Counted from the stretch's first letter, positions 24,895-34,483 are shown. The stretch: 64,000 bases of DNA from Tritrichomonas musculus (GCA_039105265.1 JAPFFF010000011.1:2790001-2854000); one strand, 5' to 3'. Program-made: numbers and translations. Notes: generated from the sequence alone by a model not told the origin.

Positions 24895-26049
24895 ATGAGT
24901 AAAGAAGAACCAAGCCCATATGAAAAATTATACAACAAAGCTAAATGGAAGACCTTGGACAAATACCTTAGCATGGCAAAACAAGAGAATCTAAATGAAG
25001 AAGAAGCAAAGAAATACTTTGATGAAAGAGTAGTACATGATAAGAGAGTACCTAAAGCACAATTTATACCTATTGTATCCAAACATCCTCATGGTTATCA
25101 AATGGATACCTTCATTAATAATAAAGAGGCAGGTGGGTTGAATTATCTAATGTTCATCAATATCAACACCAGAAAAGCATATGCATATCCTATGAATGGT
25201 AAAGGAGCAAGAGAAGTATTAACAGCACTTCATAAATTTGTTAATGATGTACCTCATGTATATTCGATAACAAGTGATGAGGATGCAGCATATTTATCAT
25301 CAACAGTCTTAGACTTCATGAGAGAGAAGAACATAAAATACCGAACAACTACTGAGAATAACCATAATGTACTTGGCATTATTAATAGATTTATGAGAAC
25401 TATAAGAGATGCTATTGGTGAAAATAGGTTTATTCAACCAAAGGAGATGCATGATTTGGTCAACATATATAACAACTCTCCTCATAGGTCTTTAGATAAT
25501 AAAGCACCTAATGATATTACTCCAGAGGATGAAATAAAGTACATACAAAAGAATGCACGCATTAATCCATACCATTTTAATCCAGGTGAGAAGGTCAGGT
25601 TAGTACTCGAAAAAGAACCATTTGGTAAAAGAAGAAGTAATTTGTCTAATGAGTCTTATATAGTTGACTCGCAAAAAGGTAACCAGTTTGTGGTCAAGTC
25701 CAAAGATGGTTCAACTAGTTCATTCCCTGGATATAGGTTGTTAAGGACAAGAGACAAAAGGATTAAAGTAGCTGAAAGACTAAATGAAGGTAAAGAAGGT
25801 ATTATTGAACGAATATATAACTTTGATGAAGATACTGGTAAGTATGATTTAAAATGGGAAGGAGTCGAAGGTGATGATGCCTTTGCTAGACAAACTATTA
25901 GAGATGTAAGGAGAGGTAATCCATTAGTACTTGGTACAGCAGAAAGACAATATTGGTTGGAACAAAAGAAAAATTATGAACGACAAATTAAAGCAGGTCA
26001 AAAGGTTGAGGGCAAACCAATACCAGATAAAATTATGAAATACATTTAA
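24895..26049 (+). CDS. int: Polinton RVE-family integrase
   Basis: A 384-aa retroviral-type integrase that inserts the element into chromosomal DNA. Seen: an N-terminal region (YLSMAKQENLNEEEAKKYF), a catalytic core with GYQMDTF (D71), ITSDEDAAYLSS (D128-D130) and a following HNVLGIINRFMRTIRD stretch typical of Polinton integrases, then a C-terminal beta domain of chromo/SH3 flavour (GKYDLKWEGVEGDD). It lies between the penton-like gene and the ATPase, 10 bp from the latter. Element C retains only a remnant of this gene. Confidence 0.85.
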   Translation: MSKEEPSPYEKLYNKAKWKTLDKYLSMAKQENLNEEEAKKYFDERVVHDKRVPKAQFIPIVSKHPHGYQMDTFINNKEAGGLNYLMFININTRKAYAYPMNGKGAREVLTALHKFVNDVPHVYSITSDEDAAYLSSTVLDFMREKNIKYRTTTENNHNVLGIINRFMRTIRDAIGENRFIQPKEMHDLVNIYNNSPHRSLDNKAPNDITPEDEIKYIQKNARINPYHFNPGEKVRLVLEKEPFGKRRSNLSNESYIVDSQKGNQFVVKSKDGSTSSFPGYRLLRTRDKRIKVAERLNEGKEGIIERIYNFDEDTGKYDLKWEGVEGDDAFARQTIRDVRRGNPLVLGTAERQYWLEQKKNYERQIKAGQKVEGKPIPDKIMKYI

Positions 26050-26059
26050 AAATTTGTAA

Positions 26060-26926
26060 ATGGATGAACCCCCAAGTGCAGAACTAATAAATAAAGTAGA
26101 AACATTGATTAAAGAGACCTTACGGAAGAACATGAAAGAGATAGATGGTGCTTTGATTAAACCATTATCACCTGATTATCCTTTTAGCACAAATGGTATA
26201 TACTTTTTAATTGGTAAACCAGGTGCTGGTAAAAGTTTTTGGATATGGAGACATATTATGATAACAGAGAGGTTGTTTAAACATCCATACTACCAAAAGA
26301 TAATATTTTGCTCAAGCTCTGGTAAAATGGATAAAACAGCTGAAACACTTAATAAACAGATACAATCAAGAATCGATTATGTAAAGGAAAGAGAATTAAT
26401 GAGTTATCTTAAAAGACATCTTCGAAGAAAGATAAAGTATTATGCTATTGTCAAATATGTATTATCTCGAATGAAAGAGACCAATGACGAAATGAGGAGG
26501 CTCATTGAGAAGCATCATTTAAATGAGCTCAATGATAAAATAATATATATAGCCAATAAGTTAGTCAAGTATGAAACATCATCATATCCATATAACACAT
26601 TATTGATACTAGATGATTGTGCAGGTAGTGATTTATTAAAGAATGGTAATAGTGAATTTATCAAGTTGTTAACCAAGACAAGACACTATAATTTAACATG
26701 TATCATGGCTATCCAAACTATTCGATTTGTTCATATGAATGCTAAAAGGTTAGCAACAGATATCATATGTTATACAGGATATAGTGAGGAAGATTTTACT
26801 AGCTTGTTGCAACAAACTAATAACTCATTAAATACTAAGCAGACAGTAGCTGAATACTTACAACATAAAGAACCACATGAAAAATTCGTAATGAATATTT
26901 CTGCTAATAAGTACTATTTCGAATAA
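26060..26926 (+). CDS. A32-like (FtsK/HerA) genome-packaging ATPase
   Basis: A 288-aa ATPase of the kind that drives viral DNA into preformed capsids. Walker A is GKPGAGKS (52-59), after YFLI. Walker B is TLLILDDCAGSD (D185, D186). The downstream TRHYNLTCIMAIQTIRFV matches the sensor region of A32-type ATPases of Polintons and NCLDVs. It is located between integrase and a small hydrophobic protein, in the canonical morphogenesis block. Confidence 0.9.
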   Translation: MDEPPSAELINKVETLIKETLRKNMKEIDGALIKPLSPDYPFSTNGIYFLIGKPGAGKSFWIWRHIMITERLFKHPYYQKIIFCSSSGKMDKTAETLNKQIQSRIDYVKERELMSYLKRHLRRKIKYYAIVKYVLSRMKETNDEMRRLIEKHHLNELNDKIIYIANKLVKYETSSYPYNTLLILDDCAGSDLLKNGNSEFIKLLTKTRHYNLTCIMAIQTIRFVHMNAKRLATDIICYTGYSEEDFTSLLQQTNNSLNTKQTVAEYLQHKEPHEKFVMNISANKYYFE

Positions 26927-26943
26927 TTTTTTATTTTTTAAAA

Positions 26944-27399
26944 ATGGGAATTGAACGTCATTCAGTAGAAGATTATTGGAAGCCAAATTATTCCAAAAAG
27001 CAACAATTTTCTCCATGGCAAGAGATAATAAAAGGAGGAGTAGGACTAGGCGGTAAGTTATTAATGGGAGCAGCAGATAGTTTTTCGGGAGGTCTTGCAA
27101 GTAAACTATTAGATGCTTCAGCTGGTGGATTAACCAAGCATGCTGGTGTTATTGGTTCAGTTGCGAGAGGTCTTGGTGAAAGCTTCTTGAGCGATAGTAC
27201 AAGAAATAAAATAGCAAATATAGCTGACACAGCATTAAAATATGTCCCAGATGGAAAAGTGAAAACTGCCTTATCATCAATTAATAAATCTGCAAAAGGT
27301 GATTCAGTTGGAGCACCTCTTGAAAAGCCAGCATTTTCGTCTAGATCATTACAAGAGAGTGACTTTACTACCAACAATCGGGCGAGAACCTACATCTAA
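26944..27399 (+). CDS. Small Gly/Ala-rich amphipathic virion-type protein
   Basis: A 151-aa protein. Residues 28-85 are rich in G, A, S and L with amphipathic helical character (GGVGLGGKLLMGAADSFSGG), followed by a basic region and a C-terminus with FSSRSLQESDFTTNNRARTY. The element C protein in the same position (44175) has the same layout but little sequence identity. The composition resembles adenovirus protein VI or other membrane-active virion proteins. That analogy is inference; the sequence shows only composition and conserved position after the ATPase. Confidence 0.5.
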   Translation: MGIERHSVEDYWKPNYSKKQQFSPWQEIIKGGVGLGGKLLMGAADSFSGGLASKLLDASAGGLTKHAGVIGSVARGLGESFLSDSTRNKIANIADTALKYVPDGKVKTALSSINKSAKGDSVGAPLEKPAFSSRSLQESDFTTNNRARTYI

Positions 27400-27446
27400 T
27401 GAAAACTCAAAAAAACTAAATTTTTGGACTTTTTTGTTTATTTTAA

Positions 27447-27998
27447 ATGTCAAAACATCTAACAGGTTCTAAGAGACTTGCAGTTATTCATAAATGGTTG
27501 AATGGAAGGGATGACCCAGATTGGGAAGTTTTACCTACAAAAACCAAAGACAAGTATATTGTAAAACAGCGAAAAACTCCAATAACTCGAGAATATCAAG
27601 AAAACTCAGAAAGTGAAAATAACGAAGATACTCAAGAAAACTCAGACAGTGAAGAACATGAGGAACTTGAAGAAAAGCCAAGAAAGCCAATAAGTTCGAA
27701 AGCTGCACGAAAACCTACAAAACCTCGAAAAACTCAACAAAGCCAAGTTTATGACCCTACTGTGAATGAGGAAATACTAAAACAGCTAAAATCACTAGGT
27801 GAAGAAATGAAGATAAGTCGAGAGAAGAAAGAACAGAGACGTATGATAAAGGAGGTTGTTGATAAAAGGATGAGTAAACCAAGACAACAGTATGTTCCTG
27901 AAGAACCGCCACAACAATATGAAGAAGAACAACAACCTCAATATATACCTATGAGACCTATTGGTAGGAGAAATCGCATATTTGAAGATATGATGTAA
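27447..27998 (+). CDS. Conserved element protein with SKHLTGSKRL N-terminus
   Basis: A 183-aa protein. The first 45 residues are strongly conserved with the element C homologue at 44700 (MSKHLTGSKRL, WLNGRDDPDWEVLPTK). A charged low-complexity middle (SESENNEDTQENSDSEE) follows, then a conserved VYDPTVNEEILKQLKSLGEE helix and a QP-rich tail ending RRNRIFEDMM. It lies 17 bp before the MCP start. The family is not recognised. Strict linkage to the MCP suggests a capsid-associated or scaffolding protein. Confidence 0.6.
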   Translation: MSKHLTGSKRLAVIHKWLNGRDDPDWEVLPTKTKDKYIVKQRKTPITREYQENSESENNEDTQENSDSEEHEELEEKPRKPISSKAARKPTKPRKTQQSQVYDPTVNEEILKQLKSLGEEMKISREKKEQRRMIKEVVDKRMSKPRQQYVPEEPPQQYEEEQQPQYIPMRPIGRRNRIFEDMM

Positions 27999-28015
27999 GT
28001 TTTTTTCTATCTAAA

Positions 28016-29698
28016 ATGCTTAATAAGGAATCCTATATGAGAACCTCAGCAGAGGTTTGTACTCAGATTGCATCTTATTTTGATGTTGTCGATAATTGCA
28101 TAGCACTTAGTGATACAAATAAGGCATACTCATTAAATCCACAAACTTCGTATTCACCATCACCACCAATTAAGAGTGGTTCATATACAACATGTATTAT
28201 CTCTCCTAATACTCATAATACTGCTGATATATATAATGGATTTATTCGAGCAGATATGAAAGTGATGATAAAAATAGACAAGCCAATTCTAAGTGATTTA
28301 GAAAATGTCAGTGGTTATAATTTTGGTAAGGTATGGTTTGGTTTTAAGGATGCTCGAGATGCTGTTGAGAAGTATGAAATTGTAGCTAATGGTATGACGC
28401 TTTATACCCAGAACTTTGGATGTGAAGAATCCTTTTTAACTGCATGTTGTGCAAATGAAGTTACTAAAAGAGCTGATATATATAGTAAAGCAAGACATAA
28501 GGATATTTGGAATGATACTCATGGAAGGAGATGTGGTTTTGTTGCAAATCTTAACAAAGACGTGACTTCCGTTACATCAACAATTAGATTAAAGATTGAT
28601 TTGCGACGATTCCTACCTTTATCTAATATCAAGTACTTGCCAGCATTTGCAGGTAAAATCGAATTACGTCTATACTTTTCAACAGCTGGTATGGTATATT
28701 GTCCAGTTGGTTTTGAAAAGAGCTTGGTTGCTAATCCACATATAATGAAAGACTTCAATGTTGATGAAATTACCAATGAATTTCGACCTATTGGAGAACC
28801 AATATGGATGTGGACAAGTACCGAAAAAATAGCAATGGATAAGATTAATCACCCCGACAATCTTCCACCTGTTGGTGAAAATCATGGAGGAGCATATGAA
28901 GTCGCAGGAGCTAACAATACTAAGGCAAGAGTTGACCGAACTATTTACAGTGATTGGAGAACTTGGAGTGTTGTTGATTATTCCATTGAAGAATGTGCGA
29001 GTATTATACCTTGTTTTGGTATTCATGAATCTGTATATACAGCACTTGTTCAAAGATATGCTAACCCTCAACATCCACTTACATTCCCAACACAGATTAT
29101 GTCATTTTACACTTGTACAAGACCTCTTAATAATGAACAAGATAAAGCAACTATTACTATTACACCTAATTTTGTAGATAGTATGTTTTGCTTATTCCCA
29201 CTCAAGCATACACATAAGACATACTTCAAGAATCCTATGTTTGAAGCATTTCATATGAATTGTGGTAATTACAATAATATTCCTGCTAAAGCATTTGGTA
29301 CTAATGGTAAGTATCCAGAGTTCCTCGAATATTGCCAGAATGCAATGAACATGAATGGAGAGCAAAATGGATTTAATAAAGAGGTTATTGCAAGTCTAGC
29401 TAATGAGAATCAGTATAATGAAAATACAACAGGCTATTATCCAAATGATAGGTCCTCATTCTTCATAGGTCTTCCTACTGAAACAGATGGAACATATCAA
29501 CAAGGTCTTTCAAGTCTTGCACCTATTAACTTCGAATTGATATGTAGTCAAAAGGCAGATAATCCATTTAGACAGGAAGTAGATACACCTCCATTATTAT
29601 GCTTATTAACAGATATATCAATTAGTATCTTAATTAGACCAAACGGTATGCCACCATCAGTACGTATTGGTCCTTATGATTTAACAACCCCTGAGTAA
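28016..29698 (+). CDS. Double-jelly-roll major capsid protein
   Basis: A 560-aa protein. It aligns along its length with the element C protein at 45274. Conserved stretches are TSAEVCTQIASYFDVVDNC, KVWFGFKDARDAVEKYEIV, LRRFLPLSNIKYLPAFAGK followed by IELRLYF, and THKTYFKNPMFEAFHMNCG. The pattern of a hydrophobic beta strand after LPAFAGKIELRL matches Polinton and virophage MCPs with two vertical jelly rolls. It would build the icosahedral shell, with the penton-like protein at the vertices. The start codon follows a TTTTTTCTATCTAAAATG late-promoter-like stretch. The assignment rests on length, context and motif pattern rather than a database match. Confidence 0.8.
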   Translation: MLNKESYMRTSAEVCTQIASYFDVVDNCIALSDTNKAYSLNPQTSYSPSPPIKSGSYTTCIISPNTHNTADIYNGFIRADMKVMIKIDKPILSDLENVSGYNFGKVWFGFKDARDAVEKYEIVANGMTLYTQNFGCEESFLTACCANEVTKRADIYSKARHKDIWNDTHGRRCGFVANLNKDVTSVTSTIRLKIDLRRFLPLSNIKYLPAFAGKIELRLYFSTAGMVYCPVGFEKSLVANPHIMKDFNVDEITNEFRPIGEPIWMWTSTEKIAMDKINHPDNLPPVGENHGGAYEVAGANNTKARVDRTIYSDWRTWSVVDYSIEECASIIPCFGIHESVYTALVQRYANPQHPLTFPTQIMSFYTCTRPLNNEQDKATITITPNFVDSMFCLFPLKHTHKTYFKNPMFEAFHMNCGNYNNIPAKAFGTNGKYPEFLEYCQNAMNMNGEQNGFNKEVIASLANENQYNENTTGYYPNDRSSFFIGLPTETDGTYQQGLSSLAPINFELICSQKADNPFRQEVDTPPLLCLLTDISISILIRPNGMPPSVRIGPYDLTTPE

Positions 29699-29725
29699 AA
29701 AGATGTATATTTTATTTTATAGAAA

Positions 29726-30160
29726 ATGTCGAATGATTATAGAAGCCCACATGCTGAGATTGTTGGAAGAGAAGGTATGATGTATAATGAAGCTACCATG
29801 AAAAATAAAGACATAGAGTTTCAACATTTTGGTGTGTTCAGTAATACTAATACTTATTCTGTAACCTTCAACCCATATATTAATCGACCACCTACCCAGA
29901 TTATTGAACATGAGGACCCTGTTAGATTTCCAGATACTCGAGAACATATAACCAAACCTGTTCGTGAACCTCCTGTTAGTATTACAGATGGTGGTTTTTA
30001 TCGACATATAGGTGAAAAAGATAAACCAGTACCTCTCTTACCAAAATATCTTAAGAAGCCTGAGAAACCACCAATGCAAGGTAGAGCAAGAGAATATAAT
30101 AAACAAGATATTCGATATGGACCTACTCAGCATATCTTTACCCAAAATAACATCTATTAA
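29726..30160 (+). CDS. Conserved proline-rich small protein downstream of MCP
   Basis: A 144-aa protein homologous to the element C protein at 48082. Shared features are an IEFQHFGVFSNTNTYSVTF stretch (about 30-49), NPYINRPPT, PPVSITDGGFY and PKYLKKPEKPPMQGRA. Extended, proline-rich and lacking a hydrophobic core, it looks like a peptide-like capsid cement or adaptor; that is inference. It starts 28 bp after the MCP stop. In element C the order of this gene and its neighbour is swapped. Confidence 0.6.
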   Translation: MSNDYRSPHAEIVGREGMMYNEATMKNKDIEFQHFGVFSNTNTYSVTFNPYINRPPTQIIEHEDPVRFPDTREHITKPVREPPVSITDGGFYRHIGEKDKPVPLLPKYLKKPEKPPMQGRAREYNKQDIRYGPTQHIFTQNNIY

Positions 30161-30184
30161 TTTTTTATTGAATTTTTTATCCAG

Positions 30185-30631
30185 ATGAAAATGACAACAA
30201 GAAACGTCTATGACTATGTCAATGAACTTCGCGCAAAATGTGCTCCAAATACTAAACAATGTAATTTCTCGATACTTTGTGACAAGTACCCAATGAAAGC
30301 AGGAGAATGGAGCTATTTAGGCAAAGTACTCTATGTATCAATCAAGATAAAAGACAAGTGCCACAGATTTTATCCAGATAAGCTCAAAGAACTTGATCTT
30401 GACTCAATATTTATTAAGCCTAACTCAAGGAGAAAAATATCTGAAGATTTCGAAGAGTTCTACATAAATGGAAACACTACCACTCAAGAGTATCAAGGAA
30501 TCAAATACTACAACTACTCCATTGCAGCTGCTCCAACAAGTCATAAACCAAAAATCGATGCTCTCAAGCAGAAATATCAAATTGAGTCATTTGACATGTT
30601 TATTGGAGAACAGCTAGACTTAGTACTTTAA
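30185..30631 (+). CDS. Conserved small alpha/beta protein of the capsid block
   Basis: A 148-aa protein (two possible starts two codons apart: MKMTTRN). Homologous to 47594 in element C, with shared VYDYVNEL, CNFSILCDKYPMK, VLYVSIKIKDK, YPDKLKE and PNSRRKI, and a C-terminal FIGEQLDLVL. The alternating pattern suggests a compact alpha/beta fold. The family is not recognised. It is 22 bp from the next gene. Confidence 0.6.
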   Translation: MKMTTRNVYDYVNELRAKCAPNTKQCNFSILCDKYPMKAGEWSYLGKVLYVSIKIKDKCHRFYPDKLKELDLDSIFIKPNSRRKISEDFEEFYINGNTTTQEYQGIKYYNYSIAAAPTSHKPKIDALKQKYQIESFDMFIGEQLDLVL

Positions 30632-30652
30632 GCCTATTTTTTCCCAACCTAA

Positions 30653-31177
30653 ATGATTAAGAAGAGGGGTACAACCAATGGAGTTCAAGCAAATGTATCT
30701 TTAGAACCATCAGCAGCTGCATCATCTACATCAAACATCAACAACAACATTATTATTAATAAGAGAGATGATGGCAAGGAAGACATTGTTATTACAAGAG
30801 ACATTGGAGTGCAAACTGAACCTGTTGAAGTTGAACCAGATGTACGTAATGTTATACTTGAAGCATATGCACAAATACTACTTAATCAAGACAAAGCACT
30901 ACTAGCTAACATTATATCAAAGAAATGCATCATAGTACCTATTGAATCTCTTAGCAACATCATCAAAGCAATACTACATGTTAATGAGGTTGAAGTACAA
31001 CTTAATGAAGATGTTGGATGTTGTGCAGCTAAGAGCAATCCAATAAGAAAAATAGATGCAATTAAGATTATTAAAGATAATGGAGAGGTAGTCATTGACT
31101 TGAAACAAGTATATAATAAAGAATATAATGAGCTTGTTAATAATTATCATGTATGCTTAAAATATTGCATAGTATAA
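30653..31177 (+). CDS. Conserved Polinton protein, 174 aa, with GVQTE motif
   Basis: The full-length copy of the protein that opens the window. Order: MIKKRGTTNGVQANVSLEP; an A/S/N-rich flexible part; a short beta stretch (EDIVITRDIGVQTEPVEVEP); a helical domain (about 75-110) and a GCC-containing C-terminal domain. The GVQTE motif at about residue 53 resembles an LC8 ligand and is absent from the element C homologue (48539), although the flanks (IVITR and VILE-YA) are kept. Its promoter reads TTTTTTCCCAACCTAAATG. It is the last gene of the plus-strand capsid run. Confidence 0.6.
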   Translation: MIKKRGTTNGVQANVSLEPSAAASSTSNINNNIIINKRDDGKEDIVITRDIGVQTEPVEVEPDVRNVILEAYAQILLNQDKALLANIISKKCIIVPIESLSNIIKAILHVNEVEVQLNEDVGCCAAKSNPIRKIDAIKIIKDNGEVVIDLKQVYNKEYNELVNNYHVCLKYCIV

Positions 31178-31261
31178 AAAAAAAAGACATATTAAAAAAA
31201 CTTAAAAAAAAAAAAAAAAAAAAACTTAAAAAAAAAAACTTAAAAAAATTATTTTTTACTC

Positions 31262-31633
31262 TTACTCCTTGTCTTTTGGAGATGAAGCTTCTTGTTCATC
31301 TTCATCATCTTCTTCTTGTGTCTCTTGCGAGTCAGGCACTATAGGCACGTGAAAGCCAATAGATTTTGGTGTTGTAGATTGAGGAATCTTTTTATGAAAA
31401 ACCTCGCAGGTAGTGAGATTCATTTGAGTAAGTGCTTCAGCAATCTTGTTCATGTTTGCTTGTATCAAAGGGTCATAGATGGTGCAGACATTAGATGATG
31501 TCGAGTTTATTATTTTTTGGTTGAACAGAAATATCACCTCTTTAATAGCATTGGCTATTTCAACATGAGCATTTTTGATAGCTAGCTTTTGCTGTTTTTG
31601 GAATTCTTTGAAGTCATTTCCAGAACGCGACAT
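31262..31633 (-). CDS. Small acidic-tailed helical protein (element B copy)
   Basis: Encodes the same 123-aa protein as 430-801 without visible difference. The preceding 31178-31261 intergenic stretch is longer and more A-rich than in element A, containing runs of A broken by CTT. It is divergent from the basic-protein gene at 31710. Function is unknown. Confidence 0.6.
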   Translation of the reverse strand: MSRSGNDFKEFQKQQKLAIKNAHVEIANAIKEVIFLFNQKIINSTSSNVCTIYDPLIQANMNKIAEALTQMNLTTCEVFHKKIPQSTTPKSIGFHVPIVPDSQETQEEDDEDEQEASSPKDKE

Positions 31634-31709
31634 TTTAAAAAATGAAGTGATTTTGTTTGCGAATATTCAATTTTCAAAAATAATTCAATTTTTTTTCTCA
31701 AATGAAATC

Positions 31710-31988
31710 ATGAGCCAAAATTTAGATTTGGGTGAGTTCAAGGAAACAGCTATCATCAAGAAGTTGAAGAAGTCCAAGAGTAACAACAACCTCAAAAATA
31801 TTGATACTGCAAAAACTGAAACAACAGAAAAACGTGGTAGAAAGCAAAAGTATGCAACTGTTGAAGAACGAAATGAAGCACGTAAACAACAGCAAAAGGC
31901 ATATCGTGAAAGAAAGAAAAAAGAAGTACAAAGTATGAAGGAAAAAATAATGTCGTATGAAAGCAAAAAGGTATCACATGAAGAATGA
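31710..31988 (+). CDS. Small basic-region (bZIP-like) protein (element B copy)
   Basis: A 92-aa copy of the protein at 878, identical up to the last few residues, where the ORF enters the tandem repeat array and ends VSHEE. The basic region RGRKQKYATVEERNEARKQ followed by AYRERKKKE is kept. The difference at the C-terminus from element A comes entirely from the different repeat unit. Confidence 0.65.
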   Translation: MSQNLDLGEFKETAIIKKLKKSKSNNNLKNIDTAKTETTEKRGRKQKYATVEERNEARKQQQKAYRERKKKEVQSMKEKIMSYESKKVSHEE

Positions 31989-32343
31989 GGTATCACATGA
32001 GGAAAAAGGTATCACATGAGGAAAAAGGTATCACATGAGGAAAAAGGTATCACATGAGGAAAAAGGTATCACATGAGGAAAAAGGTATCACATGAGGAAA
32101 AAGGTATCACATGAGGAAAAAGGTATCACATGAGGAAAAAGGTATCATATGAGGAAAAAGGTATCATATGAGGAAAATAGGTATCATATGAGGAAAATAG
32201 GTATCACATGAGGAAAAAGGAGGAAAAAGGTATCACATGAGGAAAATAGGTATCACATCAGGAAAAAGGTATCACATGAGGAAAATATGTATCACATGAG
32301 GAAAAAGGTATCACATGAGGAAAAAGGTATCACATGAGGAAAA
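31970..32343. repeat. 19-bp tandem repeat array (about 19-20 units)
   Basis: The unit is GGTATCACATGAGGAAAAA with scattered variants (ATCATAT, GAGGAAAATA, one partial unit). It is in the same position as the array at 1139-1405 and shares the GAGGAAAAA half, but the other half differs consistently from element A, showing homogenisation within each array. Confidence 0.95.
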
Positions 32344-32360
32344 AAAATATTTTTTTTTAG

Positions 32361-32786
32361 TTATTCATTTTTTTTGTAGTACATTGTTATTAGCTTATTG
32401 TTTTTTTCCACTCTCTTATGAGTAAAGCGTCTCTTTGTTCCATCGAGGTGCCCGAAACCAAGTCGAGTAATAGATAGTTCATGACCAAAGAACATGTTGT
32501 ACAAGTTAACAATGTCTCTTGCAGGATAACAATCTTTCTCGAGGTTGTCAAACCATTCATCATACCTCTTTTTTTGTTTTGCTCGAAGTCGATGTGCATC
32601 ATTTTCAAGAGCTTGAGCATAATTTTCACACATCGTTCTTAAATTTGATGTATCATCTTCAACTTTTAGTTGAGATATTTTTTTCGACATGTTTATATTA
32701 ATTTTGTAGTCGAATGAATCATGATCTTTAGGAGGTGTTTGTTTTTGTAAAATATCTTCTATTTTATCTTCTTCTTCATTCATCAT
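32361..32786 (-). CDS. Conserved element protein, 141 aa (element B copy)
   Basis: Nearly identical to 1438-1863, with a handful of differences concentrated in the last 25 residues (RRFTHKRVEKNNKLITMYY), next to the repeat array. It is divergent from the coiled-coil gene at 32979 through the conserved 190-bp spacer. Function is unknown. Confidence 0.6.
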   Translation of the reverse strand: MMNEEEDKIEDILQKQTPPKDHDSFDYKININMSKKISQLKVEDDTSNLRTMCENYAQALENDAHRLRAKQKKRYDEWFDNLEKDCYPARDIVNLYNMFFGHELSITRLGFGHLDGTKRRFTHKRVEKNNKLITMYYKKNE

Positions 32787-32978
32787 TAATAAAATAATAG
32801 TGATATTAATAAATATATTTTTTTAAAATTTCAATATATTTTATTTTTTTTTTAATTCAATTTTTGAATTTTTATAGTGTATTTAACTTTTTCAAAGAAA
32901 AATATCCACCTTCGAGTTTTTCTACGAAATTTAAAATTTAGTGATATCAACTAGAAAATAGATCATTTTTATACTTGT

Positions 32979-34400
32979 ATGTCATACAACTACAGCTCAG
33001 ACAGCGATGTTAGTCTATTTGACTCGATCGAGCAATCGGGTCAACAAGCTCCACCATCAGAGTCATCAGCTCCACCCACAGAAGATTGGCTCAAGAACAT
33101 GACCCCAGAACAACTCGAATCCATGCGACAGTTCATCATGAAGCAGCAAGAAGAAGCAGCAGCTAGATTAAAGAAGAAGCAAGAAGAAGAAGAAGCAGCT
33201 AGATTGAAGAAGCAGCAAGAAGAAGAAAGCAGATTGAAGCAAGAAGAAGAAGAAGAAGCAAGAAGAAGAAGAAGAAGGAAGAAGAAGAAGAAGCAAGAAG
33301 AAGAAGCAAGAAGGAAGAAGAAGCAAGAAGAAGAAGCATTAGCAAGATTGAAGCAAGAAGACGATGCAAGAAGGAAGAATCCATATGTTCCATATGTTCC
33401 AATTTCAAATAAAGTCTTTCCACCACCTCGCTCATATAATATAATACAAGTTCCTCCACCTCCTCCACCTCCTTCTAATCAACAAATACCGCCACCTCCA
33501 AGTGTTCTCGCTAGACCATCTGCATTTGTCGAGAAACAAAAACTCGGTTCCAATCCAAAAGAAGAAACAAAGATAGAAGGAGAAGAAGAAGAAGTTGATC
33601 ATGAACAAGAACAAGAACCAGTTCACAGAGAACCATATAAGCCACCGAAAAGTGTTCATGATATGAAATCCAATAATGATTATAAGGAGGATAATGTTAG
33701 GCCATTTGACTTTCGAGATGAAATGGAACGAATAATAGAAGAAAATGAAAACTTGAAAGACCGATTAACGAAGTTGGAGGAGCGAATGACTGCGGTAGAA
33801 TATAACATTCAAGACATAAATCACAATGCTGAAGAACTCAGGAAAGACATTGATGATAACGACGAATACGCACTCGAGCTGATGAAATTAGAACTTGCTC
33901 CAAAAAAGGTGGCGAAGTACATTAACAATATTCACGATCTGAAGAAGGACGTGTCAAATCTCAAAAATGCTCAACAAGCTGGTCCTCCAACAGATGATTC
34001 ATTTGCTGAAAAGTTGGCAAGATCGAACTTGATGATGAAAGAAGCTGATTATCTTCGAAACATGTTGGAAGCTGTTGAATCATATGACAAGAAAAAAGCA
34101 CCAGAGCAGATAAGCGTGTTCAAGTCCTATGGATGGAAGTTGTCCAATTGCGTTTATCATCTTCGACCATACTTATCACAAGAAGAGAAAGAGAAGTTGG
34201 ACAAAGCATGCAGCTTCGAGAGAAGTGGAAAGAAGCAATCACCGAAGCAAGTGCTGAAAGCCATGAGGCAATGGGGTGAATCAATGGAGAAGAACGAAAT
34301 TCAACGGAACTCTGAATCGAAGGTGAAAGGAAATGAGTTCCAATATCATTTTCCATATCTCGATGATAATATCGTTGATAATGATGATTACCCCCAATAA
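32979..34400 (+). CDS. Charged coiled-coil and proline-rich protein (element B copy)
   Basis: 473 aa, homologous to 2054-3493 over its whole length. The KE-rich repeat region is rearranged (EEEEARRRRRRKKKKKQEEE) and the YVP unit before ISNKVFPPP is duplicated. The proline block, coiled coil (about 255-340) and basic C-terminal domain are kept, with about 20 substitutions in the C-terminal third. It precedes PolB on the same strand. Divergence here is higher than in PolB, which fits relaxed or host-facing selection. Confidence 0.6.
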   Translation: MSYNYSSDSDVSLFDSIEQSGQQAPPSESSAPPTEDWLKNMTPEQLESMRQFIMKQQEEAAARLKKKQEEEEAARLKKQQEEESRLKQEEEEEARRRRRRKKKKKQEEEARRKKKQEEEALARLKQEDDARRKNPYVPYVPISNKVFPPPRSYNIIQVPPPPPPPSNQQIPPPPSVLARPSAFVEKQKLGSNPKEETKIEGEEEEVDHEQEQEPVHREPYKPPKSVHDMKSNNDYKEDNVRPFDFRDEMERIIEENENLKDRLTKLEERMTAVEYNIQDINHNAEELRKDIDDNDEYALELMKLELAPKKVAKYINNIHDLKKDVSNLKNAQQAGPPTDDSFAEKLARSNLMMKEADYLRNMLEAVESYDKKKAPEQISVFKSYGWKLSNCVYHLRPYLSQEEKEKLDKACSFERSGKKQSPKQVLKAMRQWGESMEKNEIQRNSESKVKGNEFQYHFPYLDDNIVDNDDYPQ

Positions 34401-34483
34401 GATAGGTCATAACTAAAAAAATAATTTTTTTAACTTTTTCTTTGTTTTTATTTTTATCGTTTCACTTTTATTTTATGTTAAAC

